From the NCBI RefSeq assembly GCF_009905545.1, contig NZ_JAAALB010000028.1:1-64000 (forward strand): a stretch of 64,000 bases of DNA. Direction: 5' to 3'. This stretch comes from Cellulophaga sp. BC115SP (GTDB taxonomy: Bacteria > Bacteroidota > Bacteroidia > Cytophagales > Spirosomataceae). The notes under the pieces are model-generated. The model worked only from the letters and a program-made list of their open reading frames with translations. It was not told the origin of the DNA and ran no database searches. Positions within the stretch are counted from its first letter, which is position 1. The number at the start of each line of letters is the position of its first letter. The position numbers and the translations under genes are program-made. Below are positions 55,395-64,000 of the stretch, piece by piece.

Positions 55395-57419
55395 TTAAAA
55401 CCAAACTGATACTAGCATATCAAGTAATTTGATACCGATAAAAGGTACAATTACGCCGCCCAAGCCATATACTAAGAGATTTCTTTGTAACAAAGCTGAG
55501 GCTCCAATTGGTCGATATTTGACGCCACGCAAGGCCAATGGTATCAGAATTGGGATGATAATGGCATTGAAAATTACTGCCGATAAAATAGCACTTTCAG
55601 GCGAATGCAAACGCATGATATTCAAAGCTTGCAAAGCTGGAATACTTGCTACAAATAAGGCTGGTACAATCGCAAAATATTTCGCTACGTCATTGGCAAT
55701 CGAGAAAGTGGTAAGCGTACCACGAGTCATCAACAGCTGTTTACCGATTTCTACGATCTCGATTAATTTGGTTGGGTCGTTGTCCAAATCCACCATATTA
55801 CTTGCTTCTTTAGCTGCGGCAGTACCTGAGTTCATGGCCACACCCACATCGGCTTGGGCTAGGGCAGGGGCATCGTTGGTACCGTCACCCATCATGGCCA
55901 CGAGTTTACCACTGGCTTGCTCGGCTTTGATGTAGTTCATTTTGTCTTCAGGTTTGGCTTCTGCAATAAAATCATCAACCCCAGCTTTTTGAGCAATATA
56001 TTTAGCAGTCAATGGGTTATCGCCTGTTACCATTACGGTTTTTACACCCATTTTTCTCAAACGTTCAAAACGTTCTTGGATACCTGTTTTGATAATATCT
56101 TGTAATTCGATGATACCTAAAACTTGCTGATTTTGAGCCACAACCAAAGGCGTACCGCCATTACTGGCAATACTTTTGGTTCTTTCCACTACCTCGTCAG
56201 GAAAAGAATTACCTGCTTTTTCAACCCAATTTTTGATAGAATCCATAGCACCTTTTCTGATACTAATATTACCTAAATCTACGCCAGAAGCACGAGTTTC
56301 GGCGGTAAAAGGAATGGCTTTGGCTTCCATCGGTAATTTAGGAATCGTATAGCCGATTTGACTAGCCAATTCTATGACTGATTTACCTTCTGGGGTTTCA
56401 TCGACCAATGAGCTTAGCACAACTGCTTCCACAAAATCTTCCGTTTTTTGATTTGGAGCAGGATAAAAATGCGTGGCTTTACGGTTACCAATCGTAATTG
56501 TCCCAGTTTTATCCAACAGTAAAACATCTATATCACCCGCTGTTTCAACGGCTTTACCTGATTTGGTAATCACATTGGCACGCAAAGCTCTGTCCATCCC
56601 TGCAATACCGATGGCGGATAAAAGTCCCCCAATGGTTGTAGGAATCAAACAAACAAAAAGAGAGATATATGCCGCAATCGTGATAGGCGTATTGGCGTAG
56701 TCAGCAAATGGTTTAAGACTCACGCAGACGATGATAAAAATTAAGGTAAAACCAGCCAATAAGATAGTCAAGGCGATTTCATTGGGCGATTTCTGGCGAG
56801 AAGCCCCTTCCACCAAAGCAATCATTTTATCTAAAAAGCTTTCGCCTGGTTGTGTGGTTACTCGTACTTTAATTTTATCAGAAAGTACTTTTGTACCACC
56901 TGTCACCGAAGATTTATCGCCACCTGCCTCACGAATCACAGGCGCAGACTCACCCGTAATGGCTGATTCATCGATCGTCGCTAAACCCTCAATAATCTCT
57001 CCGTCGCTTGGAATTATGTCGCCAGCTTCACAAATAAATAAGTCCCCTTTGGTCAAACTTGAAGAGCTCACCGATTGTATTTGGTCATTTTTGAGCAATT
57101 TGGCTGGTGTTTCCTCACGAGTTTTACGCAAAGACTCTGCTTGTGCTTTGCCACGTGCTTCGGCGATAGCCTCGGCAAAATTGGCAAATAATAAGGTCAG
57201 AAAAAGAACAAAAAATACAATAGCATTATAGACAAACGAACCTTGGTCGGGTTGAGAAATACTATAAATACTTACCAAAAACATCACCACCGTACCGATT
57301 TCAACCGTAAACATGACAGGGTTGTGGTACATTTGTTTGGGACTGAGTTTTGAAAATGCTGCTGATAGAGCTTCTTTTACCATTTTTTGGGTAAAAAGCG
57401 CATTGGATGTCGTTTTCAT
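55395..57419 (-). CDS. kdpB: KdpB catalytic subunit of potassium-transporting ATPase
   Basis: A 674-aa P-type ATPase that hydrolyses ATP for high-affinity potassium uptake. I use ATG 57419 ([13 protein letters not shown]) because KdpB proteins begin with this type of segment; 57449 would add ten residues. The phosphorylated Asp303 lies in [13 protein letters not shown]. Other motifs are [40 protein letters not shown] and [20 protein letters not shown]. Seven membrane segments are expected. It begins 48 bases after kdpA. Confidence 0.97.
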   Translation of the reverse strand: MKTTSNALFTQKMVKEALSAAFSKLSPKQMYHNPVMFTVEIGTVVMFLVSIYSISQPDQGSFVYNAIVFFVLFLTLLFANFAEAIAEARGKAQAESLRKTREETPAKLLKNDQIQSVSSSSLTKGDLFICEAGDIIPSDGEIIEGLATIDESAITGESAPVIREAGGDKSSVTGGTKVLSDKIKVRVTTQPGESFLDKMIALVEGASRQKSPNEIALTILLAGFTLIFIIVCVSLKPFADYANTPITIAAYISLFVCLIPTTIGGLLSAIGIAGMDRALRANVITKSGKAVETAGDIDVLLLDKTGTITIGNRKATHFYPAPNQKTEDFVEAVVLSSLVDETPEGKSVIELASQIGYTIPKLPMEAKAIPFTAETRASGVDLGNISIRKGAMDSIKNWVEKAGNSFPDEVVERTKSIASNGGTPLVVAQNQQVLGIIELQDIIKTGIQERFERLRKMGVKTVMVTGDNPLTAKYIAQKAGVDDFIAEAKPEDKMNYIKAEQASGKLVAMMGDGTNDAPALAQADVGVAMNSGTAAAKEASNMVDLDNDPTKLIEIVEIGKQLLMTRGTLTTFSIANDVAKYFAIVPALFVASIPALQALNIMRLHSPESAILSAVIFNAIIIPILIPLALRGVKYRPIGASALLQRNLLVYGLGGVIVPFIGIKLLDMLVSVWF

Positions 57420-57467
57420 ATTGTCGATTGAGTGTTGGGATAAAAGCATTTATCTGAACTCAAGTTT

Positions 57468-59165
57468 TTATTTCAAAGAAAAATGTTCTGCTAATGGACC
57501 AAGCGTTAAGGCTGGGAAGAAGGCAAGAGCTACTAGGATTAGAATTACGGCAAACATTAGTATCCCAAACGTCAAGGTATCGAGCTGTAAAGTTCCTGCA
57601 CCAGAGGGGATATGCTTTTTCTTCGCCAAAATTCCCGCAATAGCCACTGGACCAATAATGGGGATATATCTACTCAAAATCAGGACAATACCTGTTGAGA
57701 TATTCCAGAATGGCGTATTGTCACCTAGTCCCTCAAAACCAGAACCGTTGTTTGCTGCCGAGGAAGTATATTCATAAAGCATTTCTGAAAAGCCATGAAA
57801 TCCTGGGTTGTTGAGCCAACCAATATCGGGTTTTTGATGTGCCACATAAGCAGCTATTCCCGTTCCTAGCAAAATCAAGAAGGGGTGTAAAAGTGCGATG
57901 AGCGTGGCAATTTTCATTTCTCGTGCTTCAATCTTTTTCCCAAACAATTCAGGGGTACGTCCTACCATCAAACCTGCAATAAATACGGCAATGATGATAA
58001 ACACATAAAAGTTCAGAAAACCTACACCAACGCCTCCATAAAGTGCATTAATCATCATGCCTAACAGAGCGCTCATTCCTGTCAGCGGCATCAAACTATC
58101 GTGCATCGCATTGACCGAACCGTTGGAAGTAACTGTCGTAATGATTGCCCAATAGGTGGAAAGAGTTGTTCCAAAACGTGTTTCTTTTCCCTCCATGTTT
58201 CCCAAAGTTTGAGCTACTCCCAAATGGTCAACAGCGGGATTACCTTGCCATTCGAAATATAAGGCAGGAGCTATAAGCGCCAAGAAACCTACGGTCATTA
58301 CCCCAAAAATTACCAAAGCCAATTTTTTACGATTGAGGTAAAATCCTAAGGCAAAGACCATTGCAATGGGAATCAAGATAATGCTGATACTTTCAATAGC
58401 ATTACTCCAATAGGTAGGGTTTTCGAGTGGGTGACTAGAGTTTGCGCCAAAAAAACCACCACCATTAGTCCCTAATTGCTTGATAGCGACCATCGCTGCG
58501 GCTGGTCCACGAGCCACTTGAACGGCATTTCCTTCAAGCGTATGAATACTGGCTTTTCCCTCAATATTCATCGGAACACCTTCGAAAAGTAGCAATCCTG
58601 CCACGATCAATGCTAACGGTAGCAAAATACGTGTGTTCGATTGAATGAAATAAGTATAAAAATTTCCTAGTTTTTGACTTGTTTGCTCACGCATGGCCTT
58701 AAATACTACAGCACATGCAGCCATACCTGTTGCGGCAGTGACAAATTGCAAAAACATCAAGCAGGTAATTTGACCTAAATAGGACATTCCTGTTTCGCCT
58801 GAGTAGTGTTGTAAGTTACAGTTTACCAAAAACGATACGGCAGTATTAAAAGCCAAATCGGGAGACATAGAAGGGTTGTGGTCGGGATTCCACGGAAGCC
58901 ATCCTTGGTTCATCAAAATAAACATAGCGAACAAAAACCAAATCAGGTTGATGCTTAAAAGTGCTTTTAAACTTTCTTGCCAAGTCATTTCGAGCTTGGG
59001 ATTGATTCCGCCAATTTTATAAAAAAGTCTTTCTATGCCTCCAAATATTTTGTCGCTCCAATGCGGAGCACCAGTATAAATGGCAGAAATATATTTTCCT
59101 AAAGGCCATGCCAGTAAAATTGTAAGTACAAAGATGGCAACAATGCCTAATAAATCAGTTTCCAT
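57468..59165 (-). CDS. kdpA: KdpA potassium-channel-like subunit
   Basis: A 565-aa, ten-span membrane protein that selects and translocates potassium. All four selectivity-filter-like loops are visible: SFLVNCNLQHYSG, QLGTNGGGFFGANS, TVTSNGSVNAMHDS and SAANNGSGFEGLG. Start MetGluThrAsp at 59165 follows kdpF by 63 bases. Length matches the family. Confidence 0.97.
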   Translation of the reverse strand: METDLLGIVAIFVLTILLAWPLGKYISAIYTGAPHWSDKIFGGIERLFYKIGGINPKLEMTWQESLKALLSINLIWFLFAMFILMNQGWLPWNPDHNPSMSPDLAFNTAVSFLVNCNLQHYSGETGMSYLGQITCLMFLQFVTAATGMAACAVVFKAMREQTSQKLGNFYTYFIQSNTRILLPLALIVAGLLLFEGVPMNIEGKASIHTLEGNAVQVARGPAAAMVAIKQLGTNGGGFFGANSSHPLENPTYWSNAIESISIILIPIAMVFALGFYLNRKKLALVIFGVMTVGFLALIAPALYFEWQGNPAVDHLGVAQTLGNMEGKETRFGTTLSTYWAIITTVTSNGSVNAMHDSLMPLTGMSALLGMMINALYGGVGVGFLNFYVFIIIAVFIAGLMVGRTPELFGKKIEAREMKIATLIALLHPFLILLGTGIAAYVAHQKPDIGWLNNPGFHGFSEMLYEYTSSAANNGSGFEGLGDNTPFWNISTGIVLILSRYIPIIGPVAIAGILAKKKHIPSGAGTLQLDTLTFGILMFAVILILVALAFFPALTLGPLAEHFSLK

Positions 59166-59228
59166 GTTGGGTAATAGGGATTTTCAAAATTGAGAGTTTT
59201 CCTACAATTGCGATAGTTGATAGTTAGG

Positions 59229-59309
59229 CTAAAATTTTTCAGGTTTTAATAAAACATAAAATAAATAGCCAAAAACAGCGATGGATAAAACCAGCAATAG
59301 CGTCATCAT
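59229..59309 (-). CDS. kdpF: KdpF small membrane subunit
   Basis: A 26-codon gene that gene finders often miss. My translation is MMTLLLVLSIAVFGYL followed by FYVLLKPEKF: one membrane span and the typical KdpF ending (YxLxxPEKF-like). KdpF is a lipid-like stabiliser of the KdpFABC complex. It lies directly before kdpA, the standard place. Confidence 0.88.
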   Translation of the reverse strand: MMTLLLVLSIAVFGYLFYVLLKPEKF

Positions 59310-59329
59310 GATGAATAGGGTTTTGTGTG

Positions 59330-59416
59330 TTAAATTTTTTCAAAAAAATCTATCGTCCAATCGAATAGATAGAAGGCCAAAAGACCTAAAAGCACGAGAA
59401 TGATGGTAAGTAGCAT
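59330..59416 (-). CDS. 28-aa membrane microprotein upstream of kdpF
   Basis: A short ORF (MLLTIILVLLGLLAFYLF, then DWTIDFFEKI) with ATG at 59416 and stop at 59330, 20 bases before kdpF. It has one hydrophobic span and an acidic, amphipathic tail. It is not KdpF but has similar size and design. Being the first ORF of the kdp transcript, it could be an extra KdpFABC subunit or a leader peptide. Too short to be certain from sequence alone. Confidence 0.5.
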   Translation of the reverse strand: MLLTIILVLLGLLAFYLFDWTIDFFEKI

Positions 59417-59441
59417 TTTTTTAGGGTTTTTATTTGTTCTT

Positions 59442-59459
59442 TGCTACTAGGTGTGCCAA
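59442..59459 (-). promoter_or_regulatory. Sigma-54-like -24/-12 element, imperfect
   Basis: On the minus strand TTGGCACACCTAGTAGCA resembles TGGCAC-N5-TTGCA, but the GG-GC spacing is 11 in place of 10. It lies about 26 bases before the first kdp ORF. An NtrC-type regulator gene is next to it. The 59417-59745 gap otherwise contains only terminators and hairpin repeats. Confidence 0.3.
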
Positions 59460-59564
59460 AGTCTATTCCAATTCTGCAATTTTTACTATAAAATAATTAT
59501 AATAAACTGATTTACAGGTGGTTGTTTTTATGATTTAAATTTTGGAAAAAAAATGACAAATAAG

Positions 59565-59589
59565 AAACCCTTCCAAAATGAAAGGGTTT
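59565..59589 (-). terminator. Terminator after the NtrC-type regulator gene
   Basis: AAACCCTT (59565-59572) pairs with AAGGGTTT (59582-59589). It lies downstream of the minus-strand regulator gene and separates it from the kdp transcript. Confidence 0.55.
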
Positions 59590-59642
59590 TTACCAAAATG
59601 GAAATGATTGTGAATGTGTTATAGCATAGTTCGAGACGAGTT

Positions 59643-59701
59643 CTTTTTACACAGTTTGTAAACTGTATAAAAAGATAGTCCAAGACAAAGTCTTGAACTA
59701 G
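59643..59701. repeat. Hairpins including inverted Kdp-flanking copy 2
   Basis: CTTTTT..ACAGTTT pairs with AAACTGT..AAAAAG (59643-59674). Next, 59677-59701 is the inverted match (24 of 25 bases) of the hairpin unit at 50134-50158. The two copies bracket the kdp structural and sensor genes. Confidence 0.65.
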
Positions 59702-59745
59702 TAGTATTTCAGAAAATAATTAAAACCTTTTGCCGAAAGCGTATA

Positions 59746-61080
59746 TCAGATTTTAAGCGAGATACCATACTCTTCCATTTTGCGATAAAGTGTTGTAAGA
59801 CCAATATTGAGCAGTCGTGCAGTTTCGGTCTTGTTGCCTTTGGTATTTTGTAGTACTTTTTCGATATGAAATTTTTCTACCGATTGTAAATCCAGACCAC
59901 TTGGAGCATCGGCTTGAGCATGGTGAATGAGATTGGGAGGAAGGCAATCTTTTTGCAATACACCATCATTTTGTAGAATTAACGCACGTTCGATAATGTT
60001 TTTCAGTTCACGAATATTGCCTGGCCAAGTATAGTTTTCAAGTATTTGCTGAAACTCAGACGACATGGTAACTTGTTGAAAACCATATTTTTTGCTTAAA
60101 TCTTTGATAAAATGTTTGCTCAAAAGTGCAATATCCGTTTTGCGTTCACGTAAGGCAGGAAGTGAAATCTGGAACACCGAAAGACGATAATACAAGTCCA
60201 GACGGAAATGTCCTGTTTGAGATTCCTTTTCTAAATCTCGGTTGGTCGCCGAAATTACTCGAACATCCACTTTGACTTCCTTAGTGTCGCCCACGCGTAA
60301 AAAAGTACCAGATTCTAAAACTCTTAAAAGTTTCGCTTGAAGATCGAGCGACATTTCACCTATTTCATCGAGAAATATAGTGCCTTTGTGCGCTACCTCA
60401 AATAAGCCTTTTTTGTCTTTCAGCGCACCTGTAAATGCCCCAGCTTTATGCCCAAATAATTCTGATTCAAGGATTTCTCGTGAAAAAGCTGCGCAGTTAA
60501 TGGCTACGAAGTTTTCTTTTTGTCGTGTAGATGCTTCGTGAATTGCTTGGGCAAAAACTTCTTTTCCTGTGCCTGTTTCGCCCGTCAACAAAACGGTTGT
60601 GCTGGTTTGTGCCACCCGTTTTGCCATATTTACCGCATTTTCAATAATAGAAGTTTTACCTATTACCTTATCAAAACCCGTTAATGATACTTCAGAAGTT
60701 TTTGCTTGATTGGCTTTTTGCATCGCCAAATCTAGCATGGGAATCATTTTTTCATTATCGTCTCCTTTTACCAAATAATCAAAAGCACCGTTTTTCATGG
60801 CCTTAACACCATCTTGAATCGTGCCATAGGCTGTCATTACGATAATTTCGAGATAAGGATACTGAGATTTTAATTTTGCTGTAAAGTCAACTCCGTTGCC
60901 ATCGGGTAGCTTTACATCGGACATCACGACTTTTATGGGTTGTCGTTCAAGTATTTGCCATGCCGATTTAAGGTCTCCCGCTTCAAATACAGTGTAATCT
61001 TCCAACTCCACAATACGTTTGAGCAGTCCACGTAACTGCTTTTCATCATCAATAATCAATACCACACCTTTTGATTCCAT
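59746..61080 (-). CDS. NtrC-type sigma-54-dependent response regulator
   Basis: A 444-aa enhancer-binding protein. The receiver domain has DDEKQLR and the phosphorylated Asp55 in VVMSDVKLPDGNG. The AAA+ domain has Walker A GETGTGKEVFAQAIHE, the sigma-54 contact loop GAFTGA, Walker B GTIFLDEIGEM and TWPGNIRELKN. A Fis-type HTH ends the protein (NKTETARLLNIGLTTLYRKM). It sits where KdpE, an OmpR-type protein, is found in proteobacteria, so the locus probably uses sigma-54 control (inference). It is separated from the kdp genes by a terminator and hairpin repeats. Confidence 0.93.
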   Translation of the reverse strand: MESKGVVLIIDDEKQLRGLLKRIVELEDYTVFEAGDLKSAWQILERQPIKVVMSDVKLPDGNGVDFTAKLKSQYPYLEIIVMTAYGTIQDGVKAMKNGAFDYLVKGDDNEKMIPMLDLAMQKANQAKTSEVSLTGFDKVIGKTSIIENAVNMAKRVAQTSTTVLLTGETGTGKEVFAQAIHEASTRQKENFVAINCAAFSREILESELFGHKAGAFTGALKDKKGLFEVAHKGTIFLDEIGEMSLDLQAKLLRVLESGTFLRVGDTKEVKVDVRVISATNRDLEKESQTGHFRLDLYYRLSVFQISLPALRERKTDIALLSKHFIKDLSKKYGFQQVTMSSEFQQILENYTWPGNIRELKNIIERALILQNDGVLQKDCLPPNLIHHAQADAPSGLDLQSVEKFHIEKVLQNTKGNKTETARLLNIGLTTLYRKMEEYGISLKI

Positions 61081-61231
61081 AAATTTTCTTTTGTTGACTT
61101 ATGCTACAAAGTAAATAGAATTATCCTTAGGGTGTATGAATGAAGAGATGTTGTTTATGTCGGAGTGCTGATTTTTGATTTCGGAATTGGGTTTATTTTT
61201 TTACTATTGTAAAGCAAAAGTTCTCTCGAAG

Positions 61232-61286
61232 TTCGTGATTTGTGGTTGAGTGATTTTCCTTAAATCACTCAACCACAAATCACGAA
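61232..61286. repeat. Perfect 25-bp inverted repeat
   Basis: Left arm 61232-61256 (starts TTCGTGATTTGTGGTTGAGT) and right arm 61262-61286 are exact complements around the loop TCCTT. Near the right end of the GH78 gene and upstream of the regulator gene, it may terminate GH78 transcription, or be a REP-like element. Confidence 0.8.
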
Positions 61287-61310
61287 ATCACTCAATAGAT
61301 AACCACGCTT

Positions 61311-64000
61311 TTACTTCGTTATTTCAAAGTTGTAACTACCAGATTCTAATGGGATTATGATAAAACCTTTTTCTGATTTAATACCTTTCCATGTACTTAT
61401 TGATTTACCATTTTCGGTAATTTGAGCGATTGATTTAGCTGGTAAATAAAGTGTTGCGCTGGTATTGGTAGGTACAGTAGCATGATAACTCCAAGTATTT
61501 CCTGAACTTTTCCAAGCGCTATTAATACGTCCATACATGGAATCATAATGCCCTTTGGCTTCTGTAATTTGTCCATTTGGATCAGGAGTTGGCATTAGGA
61601 TAAATTCCTTAAAGCCAGCTTTTGTTGGATGTCTTTGAATACCCAATGAATAATTGTACATCCAAGCGGCTACTGCACCAAATGAATAGTGATTGAAGGA
61701 GTTCATACTATTATTTCCTCCAAAACCATTTTCGACGGTATATGAATTGAGGCGTTCCCAAATGGATGTTGCGCCATTGACTACTGAATATAACCAAGAT
61801 GGATACTGTTTATTTGTCAAAAGCTTGTAAGCTAAATCATGGTTTCCATTGCCTGAAAGGGCTTCACTGATGGACGCTGTGCCGATGAATCCTGTCATAA
61901 GTGAATATGCAGGACGTTCGATACTACTATCATCTTTGTTGGTTCTTGAAACGGTTTCATTCAAATGTTGAATAGCGTATGGTTTGTTGTTTTCGTCAAA
62001 AGCATCCAATGCCAATGGAATAGCATACGAAGCTTGGGTATCTATAACTACTCCCTTATCGGTTTTCCCTGTACCTTCTTTTTCGTTTGGTGCACCCATA
62101 AAACCTGTTTTTACACCAGATTTTACGGTTCTATGAGAGTTTTTGTCAACATAAATGTCGTTGAAAGCTTTTTTGATTTCTAAACTTCTTTTCAATAGGG
62201 CGTCAGATTCCTCTTTTTTACCTAAAATTGCAGCCATTTGACTCATTAATTTCAAATCATACGAGAAATACGCCATCCAGAACAGCGTGTTATCATTTTT
62301 GTTCCCTTCTGGACTAAGCCAGTCGCCTAAAGGACCTTCGTTGAGGATACCCGTATTTTTTTCAATTTTTGATTCCAAGAAGTTGATATACTTTTTCATG
62401 GCATCAAAATGTTCTCCTAACAACTGAATATCACCATATTGACGATATGTTTCCCAAGCGACAACAATCCCAGCACTACCCCAAAGCGTACCTCCAAAAC
62501 CACCACCAAGCGGAGCAACATCGGTAAAACGTCCATTTTCGGCCTGTACATCACGCATGGCTAAAAGGTGTCGTCTCAAGAATGCATTGGCATCGGTCAG
62601 ATAGGTAGCCGTTTTGGAAAATACAGAAATATCCCCACTCCAGCCCATGCGCTCATTACGAGCGGGTGTATCCGTTGGAATTGAAAGGAAGTTACTACGC
62701 AATGACCAAGTAATGTTTTGCCAAAGTTTATTGACTAATGGGTCTGAGGTTTCATAGCTTGAGGATAGATCATTTACTGAGCTGATTACCAGTCCCTTAA
62801 TGTCGGCAACAGGAATAGCTTGTTGGATGCCTGTAATTTCTAAATAACGGTATCCATGGAAAGTAAATCTTGGTTGAATTACCTCGTCCCCACCTTTCAA
62901 GATATATTGGTCGGTGGTGAGTGCTGCACGGATATTTTCCATCATAATCATACCTTCATTTCCTTTATATGCCCCCAAATTAGGATATTTGATTTCGGCA
63001 TATCGCATGGTGATGACTTGTCCTTTTTGACCATTCTTAATCTGAATTTGTGGAAACCCTACCATATTTTGCCCCATGTCATAGACAAAAACTTTTGGAC
63101 GAACTTCCTCAACACTCTGTGCTTGAAGCGTTTTGACAATGGTCGCATTTTCACCAATCTGTCCAATTAATTTGAAATCATTGTAATCAAAAGTAGATTT
63201 TTGACCAAAAGCATCACTAAAAGTTCCCATATAAGAATTGCCTTCGAGGGGTACTTCTACAGCTTTTTTCCATGATTTATCATCATAGCTGCTCAATGTC
63301 CATCCTTGAATAGGGGTTTCTTTGGTAGCATCATAAACCTCTCCTTGGAAAAACGAACCATATCTAACAGGTCCATCGGTATTGAGTTTCCAAGTGTTTG
63401 GATTTGAATCTACTACTTGTTCTGAGCCATCGGCATAAGTGATGATTATTTTAGCCAAAAGAGATTGTCTATCGCCAAAGAAGTTCCAATGGTTGCCACT
63501 GTAAGTAATATTACCACTCCACCAGCCTTCGCTCATCCATGTACCTAAGGCATTTTTTCCTGTTGAAATGGCAGAGGTAATGTCAAAAGTTTGATAGGTA
63601 TGATTCTTATTATATTGTGTTAGCCCTGGGTTGAAATATTCATTACTCACTCGTTTTCCATTGAGATATGCCTCATAAATCCCTCTTGCAGTAATATACA
63701 AACGAGCTTTCTGAATTTTTTTAGGACTTACCTCAAAGGTTGTACGAAGCATTGGCTCAGCATTTCGTGTTGTATTTGTTGTTGCCAAGGTATTTTCGAC
63801 ACGATACCTTTGTCCATCTTTTGTTATACCATTTCCCGAAAAATTAGAAGCATTTGTATCCTTGAAAATAGCGTTTGATGGAAAGCGATAGTTTTTGACC
63901 GTAATATCTGAAAAATAAGCAACCTGCTTTTCCCCCGTTTTAAAACCCATATCGGCTAGCATAGGATAACTCAAATAGTCATTGCCTGCGCCAACTGGAT
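61311..64000 (-). CDS. GH78 alpha-L-rhamnosidase, N-terminus cut by window edge
   Basis: About 896 residues of an exported-type alpha-L-rhamnosidase; the frame stays open to position 64000, so the true start lies outside (a TTG at 63974 is not needed). The N-terminal rhamnosidase domain has LYITARGIYEAYLNGKRVSN and GTWMSEGWWSGNITYSG. The (alpha/alpha)6 catalytic domain has TDTPARNERMGWSGDISVF with the conserved acidic residues, LGGGFGGTLWGSAGIVVAW and NSFNHYSFGAVAAWMYN. A C-terminal beta-sandwich follows (about 770-890). It hydrolyses terminal alpha-L-rhamnose and complements the GH106 enzyme. Confidence 0.92.
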   Translation of the reverse strand, partial: PVGAGNDYLSYPMLADMGFKTGEKQVAYFSDITVKNYRFPSNAIFKDTNASNFSGNGITKDGQRYRVENTLATTNTTRNAEPMLRTTFEVSPKKIQKARLYITARGIYEAYLNGKRVSNEYFNPGLTQYNKNHTYQTFDITSAISTGKNALGTWMSEGWWSGNITYSGNHWNFFGDRQSLLAKIIITYADGSEQVVDSNPNTWKLNTDGPVRYGSFFQGEVYDATKETPIQGWTLSSYDDKSWKKAVEVPLEGNSYMGTFSDAFGQKSTFDYNDFKLIGQIGENATIVKTLQAQSVEEVRPKVFVYDMGQNMVGFPQIQIKNGQKGQVITMRYAEIKYPNLGAYKGNEGMIMMENIRAALTTDQYILKGGDEVIQPRFTFHGYRYLEITGIQQAIPVADIKGLVISSVNDLSSSYETSDPLVNKLWQNITWSLRSNFLSIPTDTPARNERMGWSGDISVFSKTATYLTDANAFLRRHLLAMRDVQAENGRFTDVAPLGGGFGGTLWGSAGIVVAWETYRQYGDIQLLGEHFDAMKKYINFLESKIEKNTGILNEGPLGDWLSPEGNKNDNTLFWMAYFSYDLKLMSQMAAILGKKEESDALLKRSLEIKKAFNDIYVDKNSHRTVKSGVKTGFMGAPNEKEGTGKTDKGVVIDTQASYAIPLALDAFDENNKPYAIQHLNETVSRTNKDDSSIERPAYSLMTGFIGTASISEALSGNGNHDLAYKLLTNKQYPSWLYSVVNGATSIWERLNSYTVENGFGGNNSMNSFNHYSFGAVAAWMYNYSLGIQRHPTKAGFKEFILMPTPDPNGQITEAKGHYDSMYGRINSAWKSSGNTWSYHATVPTNTSATLYLPAKSIAQITENGKSISTWKGIKSEKGFIIIPLESGSYNFEITK

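Overview
The window comes from a low-GC Bacteroidota genome, most likely a Cytophagales/Spirosomaceae-type soil or freshwater bacterium. The evidence is the TAnnTTTG-type -7 promoter elements, several AraC-type regulators, a TonB-dependent receptor with an N-terminal carboxypeptidase-like domain, GH106/GH78 rhamnosidases, a split Kdp sensor, and a ParA/ParB/Rep_3 replicon. It is not an ordinary chromosome stretch. A plasmid-type origin lies near the middle (about 31.8-32.7 kb): ten 18-bp iterons, a perfect DnaA box, AT-rich DNA, a Rep_3 initiator and a parAB operon. The replicon therefore looks like a large plasmid or chromid carrying metabolic genes.

Layout. 1-5.2 kb: a truncated alpha/beta hydrolase, two AraC regulators, an ABM-type monooxygenase and a CocE/S15-type hydrolase. 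5.6-15.9 kb: an AraC regulator plus aldo/keto reductase, divergent from a probable operon of carboxylesterase, NTF2-like protein, lipoprotein hydrolase and a molybdenum hydroxylase with two Tat-type large subunits around one 2Fe-2S subunit. 16.1-18.6 kb: an unknown protein and a three-gene HipB-HipS-HipT-like toxin-antitoxin locus. 18.7-29.5 kb: GH10 xylanase, amidohydrolase, Gfo/Idh oxidoreductase, TolB-like propeller, a Nudix-fold regulator, another AraC regulator, an exported ABM protein, and a GMC oxidoreductase with its gluconate-dehydrogenase-subunit-3-like partner. 29.9-34.1 kb: parB, parA, origin and rep.

34.5-50 kb: MaeB-type malic enzyme, AraC regulator, TonB-dependent receptor, GH1 beta-glucosidase, MFS transporter, quinoprotein glucose dehydrogenase with built-in cytochrome c, and GH106 alpha-L-rhamnosidase. 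A GH78 rhamnosidase enters from the right edge. Together these suggest stepwise removal of rhamnose and glucose from plant glycosides and periplasmic oxidation of the freed glucose (inference). 50.2-61.1 kb: a Kdp potassium-uptake locus read on the minus strand (NtrC-type regulator, a 28-aa membrane microprotein, kdpF, kdpA, kdpB, kdpC, porin, KdpD-N/USP protein, separate HAMP-PAS histidine kinase).

The intergenic DNA is rich in palindromes. A dispersed family of about 130-160 bp elements (three full or near-full copies, three half copies and one degenerate relative) sits between genes, including inside the Kdp operon. Perfect 25-28 bp inverted repeats and two inverted copies of a 25-bp hairpin lie around the Kdp region. 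The malic-enzyme and TonB-receptor genes share an upstream block, and the receptor gene has a leader with mutually exclusive pairings. These non-coding structures, the HipBST-like locus and the duplicated molybdenum-hydroxylase subunits are the most worthwhile leads. All functional statements are from reading the sequence; no database search was run.
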